64,000 bases of DNA from Hydnum rufescens UP504 (lineage: Eukaryota > Basidiomycota > Agaricomycetes > Cantharellales > Hydnaceae), in contig MU129037.1 of the NCBI GenBank assembly GCA_014904985.1, positions 119,791 through 183,790 on the forward strand, read 5' to 3'. Position numbers and translations under genes: made by a program. The notes under the pieces were generated by a model. The model searched no databases. It had not been told where the DNA came from and was given only the letters and a program-made list of their open reading frames with translations. Positions 57,031 through 64,000 of this stretch are shown here, piece after piece. How positions within the stretch are numbered: the stretch's first letter is position 1; each line of letters starts with the position of its first letter.

Positions 57031-57598
57031 GGAGCACTAGGTTGCACAGTGTGTAGTGCATAATCTGTAAGTCTGTGACTTCGCAAGATGGACAGATGAT
57101 GGTAGAAAAGATGCATTATGGAGTCTGCCATGGCTGGCTATTACTAGGTTGGTTATGTAATAAGAGATGAATCTAGCTATAAGCCAGGGCAGCACCAAAC
57201 TTCAGTGGAGAAGCTTTCCACTGGATTGAATAAGAAGGAAGAAAGAGAAAACAAAAGAGAGAAGGGAGGCAAGAGCTATGGCTCTCCCCATGAGTCTTCC
57301 AAGTGGCCTAAGGGACTCCAGACACCACTAACACAGCCCCCCAGTCCCTTTGGTCATGAAGGGGTGATCCTCCCACATCTCAGTTCCAGTATAATGGTAT
57401 CCTCACTGGCATCCTTTATAGTAGTTGGCCACAAGACCCCAAGCACGTAGGGAGAGGAGGTCCAAGTGGCTGGGAATGGCCAGGAATCGTGATGGAAGTT
57501 GGATCATTCATATCAATGATTCTTGGTTACTGGCATGGTGCAATATCCAGAGCCTACTCCCTAGGGTCAGACCTTCTCCTCAGAATGGGTATACAGTC

Positions 57599-58063
57599 TC
57601 ATTTTCTTCTATCCATTGATGACAGTATTGCGACAACCATCCATTGGGTGAATCCACAGTCCCCAGGGGGATTTGTCAGAACTTCCTTTTGACTGGTACC
57701 AGTTTTTTTTATGGTGGATCCTGGCTCCAGTCCTTGGCCAGACCTGGGCATGTGGATTCCCCAAACATAACGAGGGGAGCCAAATTCCATATTTTGAATG
57801 GCTAATGGATCTGGGTTTTGGTGCAGGCCATGTGGGGTCAGACTTGTTTGCAGCCATAAATGCCTAACCTCATCCTCTTCTGTTGGTGGATGAGGACTTT
57901 TTGTCGAGGCTGTGCTCTGAAACTCCTTCAGTCCAGTTGTCAAGGGGTCATGTCTACTATTGGCAGTCCCACAGCCTTGATATTGCGACACTGGGGTTCC
58001 TCGAGCCCTATATATAGTGCATCTTGAATACCCGAACAATCTGTGATCCAGTCTGTTTGGCAA
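57599..58063 (-). CDS. Uncharacterised ORF in repeat-rich region
   Basis: A 154-codon minus-strand frame (MPNRLDHRLFGYSRCTIYRA) rich in Pro, Thr and Gly, with no recognised domain. It lies in line with the 58309-59262 frame on the same strand and may be a continuation after a frame break. It is probably part of a repetitive element, not a host gene. Confidence that it is expressed is low. Confidence 0.25.
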   Translation of the reverse strand: MPNRLDHRLFGYSRCTIYRARGTPVSQYQGCGTANSRHDPLTTGLKEFQSTASTKSPHPPTEEDEVRHLWLQTSLTPHGLHQNPDPLAIQNMEFGSPRYVWGIHMPRSGQGLEPGSTIKKTGTSQKEVLTNPPGDCGFTQWMVVAILSSMDRRK

Positions 58064-58308
58064 CAGAGGTCCTTACGTCTTGACAGCGTGACCCTTTGGG
58101 GTAATCTTTGGCCTCACCCATTGTTTCTATTCAAGAGGTACACTAATGGCTCTGGGAGTTTCAATATTCATTCACATGAGAATGGAGTCCAACTCCAAGT
58201 ATGAGTTCCAGAATTCCCAGGTGGAGTGGCCCCAATCGCAAGTCCGCAATAGGATGAGTCCTTGTTTACACTGACTTTTGTGGCCACAGCAGGATCAATA
58301 TCATGAAT

Positions 58309-59262
58309 TCATCTGAATCCTAGGGGTATCCTGAGCTCCACGACAGTAAGCTGATTAGGTAATTCATCCATGTGAATGCCTTTGTGAGGCTCTTTCATCC
58401 AAACTCGTTGAGGAAATCCTAGTAGTTGTGCCCGAAGCATATTGACTACTGGAGACTGAGGGTTGGTTGGTGTCCCTCCACTCTGGTGAACCCAACTCTG
58501 CTCATGTCTCCCAGGAGTCTTGAATAGACTGGACTTCTGGAGAGGATACTGGTCATTCTTTCTCTTAGATCTGACAAGTTGATGTATTCTCCATCCTGGT
58601 TCCTTCATGACAGTTTTCACTTCCAGACCTTGACCAAGTTTGAATGGACATGTTCCAGCATTTTCTGATGACACCCATGTATGGTTCTGAGCCAATGACT
58701 CAGAACAGTCCTTGTTTGTCGTATTCTGGGTACTAGTACAATCTGAAACCCAGAGCACCTTCCCCATGGTCCAACCATATGGAACGGGTAATGGACTGGC
58801 TTCCTCAGCCTTTGCTGATGAGCTGGGTTGTGTTGGTAGCTCTCGTTCATGCTCATCATTGTTGTTATACCCAGGGTGATGGCCTTTGCAGCCCAACAGG
58901 CAATGGTGTTGGTGATCTCGTATATTTTCTAAATCCACAATGATGTTCGAGTCTGGTGAATAGGGCCTGTTCACAAAGGACCTGGACATGGGTTTGGGTG
59001 ACATGGAGAAACCCCTGATGGTCATATCCATTCCAACTGGTTTCATTACATTGTATGGGAGTTCTACTGATCCATTTGATCGTAGGCCTGTGTGGGCATC
59101 AGCATGATGTGGGGCCAACTCCCTCTCAAGCTCCCCGATGGCCTGGAAGCCTGGACCATCGTAGGAGAAGTTTCTCTGTGCTGTATTTTGACTACTTGGG
59201 CAATATGAACCCTGGGCCCTATTCCATTGAAACAGATCCACTTGGGGAGGTGGCTGCATCAT
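58309..59262 (-). CDS. Uncharacterised 317-codon ORF, element-like
   Basis: The longest single-exon minus-strand frame in the distal region. It begins MMQPPPQVDLFQWNRAQGSY and has low-complexity Pro/Ser/Asn/His composition (DHQHHCLLGCKGHHPGYNN) and a Lys/Arg-rich part (VRSKRKNDQYPLQKSSLF). No catalytic motif for reverse transcriptase, integrase or transposase is visible. The lack of introns, in a genome where most genes have many, suggests a mobile-element or orphan ORF. The downstream frame 57599-58063 may belong to it. Confidence 0.3.
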   Translation of the reverse strand: MMQPPPQVDLFQWNRAQGSYCPSSQNTAQRNFSYDGPGFQAIGELERELAPHHADAHTGLRSNGSVELPYNVMKPVGMDMTIRGFSMSPKPMSRSFVNRPYSPDSNIIVDLENIRDHQHHCLLGCKGHHPGYNNNDEHERELPTQPSSSAKAEEASPLPVPYGWTMGKVLWVSDCTSTQNTTNKDCSESLAQNHTWVSSENAGTCPFKLGQGLEVKTVMKEPGWRIHQLVRSKRKNDQYPLQKSSLFKTPGRHEQSWVHQSGGTPTNPQSPVVNMLRAQLLGFPQRVWMKEPHKGIHMDELPNQLTVVELRIPLGFR

Positions 59263-59904
59263 ACTGCTATAGAAGAAGGATTGGGAGCTCCGATGACTGT
59301 CAAATCAAACTCTGGTTCAGCCAGTGTGTAGATGGGAGACTGTATTTCTGTTTTTATTCAATGGGCTGGTTCGCTCTGATGGTTGATCACTCTCTAACAA
59401 GTTAGGTATGGTATTCAGTGATGGTAAGGCGATGGTATGGACTAGCTATAGTCAATGATATATCATGGGATGCTTGTGAAAGGCTTATACGTGTTGTATT
59501 GAGCTGTTTACTGCTATTTGTGTGTACCTATTTGTGTCCTCCTGGTCAAAATGCGGATTCTAAAGAGGGTACTAGACTAGTTTAAGCTTGATTCAGTGTG
59601 TCAATGTGTTTCTTTCTTCTTCTGACTTGACTTTGTTATTACTCACCTTTCCTTGGATGTCCAGCAACTCTAACCTTAGGTCCTGCAACTATCCTTGGCT
59701 CAGTATTTCGCATAGAGGGCTTCCAGTGACTTAGTCTTAACAACCTTGTATATGACTTAGCTCCAGATGGCTTTAGATCAGTACTCTCTTAAGATGCAAG
59801 CAGATTTGTAGACAGTAGTATATTCCAGTAGTGAGAAGATGATGGGGGGATACAGGAAAATCTACCAGCTTTTATACCTTTCTGAAGGTGGCTGTGTCTA
59901 AAGA
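59263..59904. other. No gene seen
   Basis: Moderately A/T-rich sequence without open frames of note, between the 317-codon ORF and the TGAGTCAT repeat array. It could contain an end of the element carrying the flanking ORFs; no terminal repeats were recognised. Confidence 0.4.
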
Positions 59905-60150
59905 ATATGACTCACTCCTAGGTGAGTCATATGTGAGAACAATAGGGTTGTCAAGGAGGGTGAGTCATTCATAAGGTGGTTGCATGATAGGTGAGTCATT
60001 CATAAAGTGGTTGCAAGATAAGTGAGTCATTCATAAACAGAACAAAAGGGTTGCTAAGAAGGTGTTATCTTTCATAAAGTGGTTGCAAGGAAGGTGAGTC
60101 ATTCATAAACAGAACAAAAGGGTAGTCAAGGGGGTGTTATCTTTCTTATC
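59905..60150 (+). repeat. TGAGTCAT-containing tandem repeats and inverted repeat
   Basis: Units of the type GTGAGTCATTCATAAA followed by AACAGAACAAAAGGGTNGNNAAG or AGTGGTTGCAAG recur at 59961, 59992, 60023 and 60095. At 59905-59932 an 11-bp perfect inverted repeat (ATATGACTCAC / GTGAGTCATAT, 6-bp spacer) starts the array. Six TGA(C/G)TCA sites lie within 194 bp. Confidence 0.85.
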
Positions 60151-60299
60151 TGTGAGGTTCTAGAAGTTATTTGTGGCAATGGGAGATGAAATCAAAGAAT
60201 ATTTCCGAGTTCTTGGAGATTAATTTGTTTGTAGTCCAGTGGTTAAGATGTTTTTGTTGCTGGTTGATAATGGGGACAAGTGCATGGGATGGGATTCGA

Positions 60300-60765
60300 T
60301 GCAGAAACAACAGTTTACATCCGTAATAGACGTTCTTGGTATCATTCGATGCGTATTTTTAACAGCTTTCTGGGCGCAGTGGTTCCGAGCAGATCCGGTG
60401 TAAACTGACAGAGAAATTCGTTTTTTACTGATGGGTGTTGATTCTGATAGTAATATCATTCTGTAGAGTTCAGTTTTGATCTGTTCTTCGCATGCTCAGT
60501 ACTGTTGGATGCGGATTTTCTATATCTTTCCAGGCGCGGTTGTTTCGAAAGGATTGAATGCGAACTGACGGAGAAATTCGTTTTTTACTGAAAATCCTGG
60601 ATTTTGACAGTAATATTGGTCTGGAGAGTGCATTTTTGGTCCGTTTGACTTGTGTTTGGTACCATTCGAAAGGTGTGAATTGTGGCTTTCCGAGAGTTAT
60701 ATGGGCGTACCTCTCCAATCAAAACTAACAGAGTAATCGAATGAACTCTGTTTTCATCCATAGCC
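60300..60765 (+). repeat. Three degenerate tandem units of about 130-140 bp
   Basis: Shared landmarks in the first two units: a TGCG(T/G)ATTTT start, (C/T)GGGCGC(A/G)GT-type word, then CTGACRGAGAAATTCGTTTTT, then GATAGTAATATC / GACAGTAATATT and a TCTG(T/G)AGAGT word before the next unit. The third (60600-60760) is more diverged. Minus-strand frames show the same peptide word SKKRIS twice, as expected from repeats rather than from a gene. Confidence 0.75.
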
Positions 60766-60846
60766 ATAATTAATTTCGTAATAGGTCACATGATCATTCC
60801 AATGGCTGGGATCAATGGATATTCGCATTTTCTGATACTGGATGTT

Positions 60847-61587
60847 TTATCTTCCACACTGGATAATGGTGAGATACCTTAGCCTGTCCCCTGTCACAGG
60901 AACAGGTTTACTCTTATTGGGGTCATTGTGTATGTCCCTGTATTCAGGGATGGACTGCCCTGTAGCTAGTTTGGAGATTGTTCTCCCGCGGCTCATGAAC
61001 ATGATTCTGATGGCTGTTCCCCTAACTGCACTAGCTTTGGTTGGTCTGATTAAGTTGTGCAGGTGTCCCTCAAGGTTGGGCTGAGGACCAACATACGATA
61101 TGGCCTTCTGATGATATGGGCATGTTAACTGTATGTCCCGTGCTACAGGTTCAAGATATCTTGCATCCTTGGGAGATACAGTCCTTAATAGATTTGTGTC
61201 AACCTTAATGGTTTCACCAGCAACATTTGTCCAGATTTGCAGATGAGGTCTCGGCAACCCTCCAGTCTTTCGCAACACTTTTGGTGCAGAGTTTCAGGCT
61301 ATAGATTCTAAGCTAGATTTGAGTCTGGCCCTCTGTATAGGTCTGGCCTCATGGGCATTGGGGCCCTGGAGCAAGTTCACTTGCAGAGGTGTTTGCACTA
61401 CACCATAATTCCCAACTTCAGTTCTTGTAACCCTTTTACCAATGGTATTGGGTTTTCTGGGCTCAATGATGCTGTGTCCAGGCTTTGGGGTTTCATTCGT
61501 AAGGATGGCTGCACTGGGCCGCCCTGTTTCCCTCATTAATGTCAGGGGAGACTTCAAGACCTTAGCTCGAGTTGGTTGACAGGTCAA
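60847..61587 (-). CDS. Uncharacterised ORF pair in repeat-rich region
   Basis: Two minus-strand frames (61587-61294 and 61278-60847) follow each other with a shift near 61285, and could be one ORF of about 250 codons. They contain basic, Thr/Pro-rich sequence (QIWTNVAGETIKVDTNLLRT; TCPYHQKAISYVGPQPN). No domain is recognised. The common strand and intron-less form with 58309-59262 suggest the same element. Confidence 0.25.
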
Positions 61588-62154
61588 CTCTTGTACATCT
61601 TCATATGTTCAAGAGAGCTTAGTGTGACCAGGGCCGAATTGAGGACAGCTCTGCGACACCATTTCATAATGGAAGTAGGATTCCTGCAAGTGGTTTCGTC
61701 CACCTTAGGCAGCCCTATTTCAGTATATAACTAGGTAGTCTTTTTTTGGTATGAAAGTGGGTCTAATAGGCCTATGCACACATGGCCCCACATGTACTCA
61801 GCTACCGGCATGGGCCCATGGTCCCATCTGCAAAATTAGGTCTCATGGGGCCATGCCAGGCAATTTTTTAGACCCTGGCCCCACGAAAACATACCCTCAG
61901 CTTAGAGTCTTACTGGCAAGCTTCATTCCTGACTATAATTCCTTTTTTGTCCAAGTGATGGCATCCACATGCTTTATCTCTGCAATGGAGTTTTTTTTTT
62001 CTAAGTCCATCATTACCTTCTTTTCATTACTCTTCCAAGTCTGTATGCACCAATAGTTCCAATCAAGAGTATCATAATATTCCAAAGCAAGGTAGTCTAA
62101 ATGAGAAGTCATATTGACAGGAAATGGGGATCATGTGCAATGAGAAAATCATGA
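61588..62154. other. No gene seen
   Basis: Contains a short GGCCCCA/TGGGGCC-rich partly palindromic stretch at about 61780-61890. No coding potential is recognised. Confidence 0.4.
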
Positions 62155-62750
62155 TAAAGGAGGGATTACGATGACGCAGGGATTACAATGATGCAGGGAT
62201 TACAATGATGCAGGGATTACAATGACGTGGGGATTACAATGACATGGGGATTACAACAATGTGGGGATTGCAATGATGCAGAGATTGTGATGACGTGCTG
62301 ATGCAGGGAGTTTGGCACAAGAGCCAGACAACACGGGGCATATGATGGTGTCTAAGACCATGCAAGAGCTGAGATGATGCAAAAACTGAGATGATGCGAG
62401 TTGAGACAATGCAAGAGTTGAGATGACATGGGAGCTGAGATGACACAGCAGCTGAGATGATGCGGGAGCTGAGATGACACGAGAGCTGAGATATCACCGC
62501 GATTATGACTGCAAGAACCAGGATGTGAGAATTCAATGTGACACGGGAATTCGACATGAGAAGTACAATGTAGGGATTTCACGGGAGATGTACGGCAATG
62601 CAAGAAGTATGGTGATACAACAAGTATGACGATGTGAGACCTACAGCGATGCGAGATGTACGATGATGCAAGACATACGGCAATGCAAGACATGCGGCGA
62701 TGCAAGACATACAGCGATGCGAGACATATGACAGGAGGGACAATGCAGGA
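62155..62750 (+). repeat. Degenerate minisatellite (GAT-periodic)
   Basis: First part (to about 62300): 17-18-bp units of the type GGGATTACAATGATGCA. Middle (about 62355-62490): 18-21-bp units of the type GAGCTGAGATGATGCRR. Last part (62550-62740): GATGCGAGACATACAGC-type units. The shared GATG word links all three. The 220-codon minus frame over it is only a translation of the repeats. Confidence 0.85.
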
Positions 62751-62874
62751 ACAATAACAATGGTGTGGATGATGATGATGGGGGATGATCAATATGGCCT
62801 GCGACACAGCTGGAGGGCAAGTATAAGGTATAGCGAGTAAGACGGTAAGCTGAGAAAATCGGAGAACAGGTGCA

Positions 62875-63769
62875 TTACTTGGCACCTTCTCCTGATTCCC
62901 ACTCCTGCTCTCGAGCACGGTTATCAATCTCTGCCATGACATGCGCATCATAAAGAGCCACAGGTTCAAGTTCTGTCTCACCATCATCATCTGACAACTG
63001 GATGTCAGGGTCACAATTGGGGATTGGAGGAATACCGTTCGTTGTGGTGGCTCGTTGTGTGTGGGTCATGCTCGGTGTTGCCATGACCCAAACTGGCCAT
63101 GATCTCTTCGACATTGATCCTTGCACCTTTCGCTGCCATATCATCCCCAGCTTTGTTAGGCAGCACAGACGAAGCTGGAGGTGGTATTTAAGAATGGTAT
63201 CTGGAAGATGTCAGCATTGAGTTAATTACAATGATGATGCACAGTCACTCACCAGGTGTGTACTTTTCAGCCAACATCGTAGCCTCATACTCTTCCTCAA
63301 ACCAATCATGCATAGCTTCATGCTCCAGGTGACAGCATAGAAGCTCGCCCTCACAATTCGTGACCTCCTGATCAAAACAAATACCAGCATGGACAGTGTC
63401 ATCACCTAGCCACGGAGGTAGGACCCCTTCAAATTCCTCAAGATCCTCGAGACCGATATTGTGCCATGTGTCATCGTCCACATCCAACTTGAAAAGCATC
63501 TTGAGGATAATGGGAGGAGGAAGGACTGCGTTAGCTGCTACTGCATCAGTTACCCATAATCAAACCATTTGCTTCAGCATATCATTGTACTTCTTAGCGA
63601 GGGTAGTAATCGTAGGTTCACGATGGTGCATGGTGTCTTCAATGTGTGCCTGAGTTTTTTGATCTGAGTTAAATTGTAAGATCCGGATTATGATACGCAA
63701 AGGTAGATGCACCCATTTGTTGGCTACGATAAGCACATTCAAGGTTAGCAAGCTTGAACTTGCATTCAC
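62875..63769 (-). mobile_element. KDZ-family transposase fragment
   Basis: Minus-strand exons match the distal part of Agaricomycete KDZ (Kyakuja-Dileera-Zisupton) transposases: VHLPLRIIIRILQFNSDQKT, HREPTITTLAKKYNDMLKQM, then LFKLDVDDDTWHNIGLED, PPWLGDDTVHAGI and the acidic tail AREQEWESGEGAK. Frames change between these blocks (near 63560 and 63240), where introns are possible. The N-terminal CxC cysteine domain and the catalytic acidic core lie outside the window or are lost, so mobility cannot be judged. Confidence 0.75.
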
Positions 63770-63849
63770 GAAGCTTGGTACACAGCCATACTTTGACAGC
63801 GCACATGTTCATCTGCAATGTAAAAAATGGTTCCTGTCAGGGTTCGCCC

Positions 63850-63965
63850 CCAACTCCGGTCTACTCCGGTCTACTCCGGTCAACTCCGGTCCTCATCCAC
63901 CCACCTCCAGTCCGGTTCTCCACTTATTTCCCTCGCCCAAGTCCACTTTGCTTCCGGTTTGACTC
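63850..63965 (+). repeat. ACTCCGGTCT decamer array
   Basis: Four near-perfect ACTCCGGTC(T/A) decamers at about 63853-63892, then looser CTCCAGTCCGG and ACTCCGGTCC copies to 63960. It sits just upstream of the KDZ fragment relative to that gene's strand. Confidence 0.85.
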
Positions 63966-64000
63966 CGGTCCAACCCTATCTTGGTTTCATTTCCTTTTCA

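Noticed and set aside
57205..57450. A Lys/Glu-rich 81-codon + frame
   Set aside because: The AGAAGAAAGAGAAAACAAAAGAG-like purine tract generates it; nothing else supports coding.
62155..62490. Possible CRISPR-like array
   Set aside because: Units are contiguous and degenerate with no unique spacers, and the organism is a fungus.
62352..63014. A 220-codon minus-strand frame with a repetitive SSQLPHH-type composition
   Set aside because: It is produced by the minisatellite and fused by chance to the KDZ tail.

Overview
The window comes from a filamentous basidiomycete. The genes carry many short GT..AG introns (about 40-130 bp), the 3' regions are pyrimidine-rich, and the encoded families are those of Agaricomycetes: a NACHT-WD40 receptor, a KDZ-type transposase remnant and a PIF1-type helicase remnant. 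A Ceratobasidiaceae (Rhizoctonia-like) origin is my guess from the style of the NLR and repeat families; I cannot prove it.

Positions 3.0-43.5 kb form a conserved, gene-dense block. In order it holds APC4 of the anaphase-promoting complex (+), a bZIP factor (+), a decayed APH-like kinase (-), INCENP/Sli15 of the chromosomal passenger complex (+), the mitochondrial J-protein HSCB/Jac1 (-), a DysF-domain protein (+) sharing a 102-bp promoter with HSCB, a tiny C2H2 zinc-finger gene (+), a secreted-looking protein (+), glucose-6-phosphate 1-epimerase (+), an MFS drug/polyamine antiporter (+), an NPY1/NUDT12-type NADH pyrophosphatase (-), a possible small membrane protein (-) and the lipid-transfer giant VPS13 (+). 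These are housekeeping functions (cell cycle, Fe-S assembly, lipid transport, sugar metabolism) with no operon logic.

Positions 43.8-64 kb are accessory and repeat-rich. The centrepiece is a minus-strand gene of about 5.3 kb, convergent with VPS13. By exon phase it joins an N-terminal Zn2Cys6-like cysteine cluster to a NACHT ATPase and 11 near-identical WD40 repeats. Next come a polytopic membrane protein flanked by inverted copies of its own first exon, a lineage-specific coiled-coil gene, and a composite relic (53.5-54.8 kb) made of decayed copies of the NLR N-terminus and of VPS13. The rest holds a broken PIF1-like helicase, several tandem-repeat families, uncharacterised repeat ORFs and a KDZ transposase fragment.

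One caution matters for every gene model. Many otherwise conserved genes contain single-base frame breaks, most of them explained by one missing base in a short homopolymer, while bZIP, HSCB, DysF and the epimerase splice into perfect frames. This looks like residual long-read sequence error rather than wholesale pseudogenisation, but it cannot be settled from this sequence alone.
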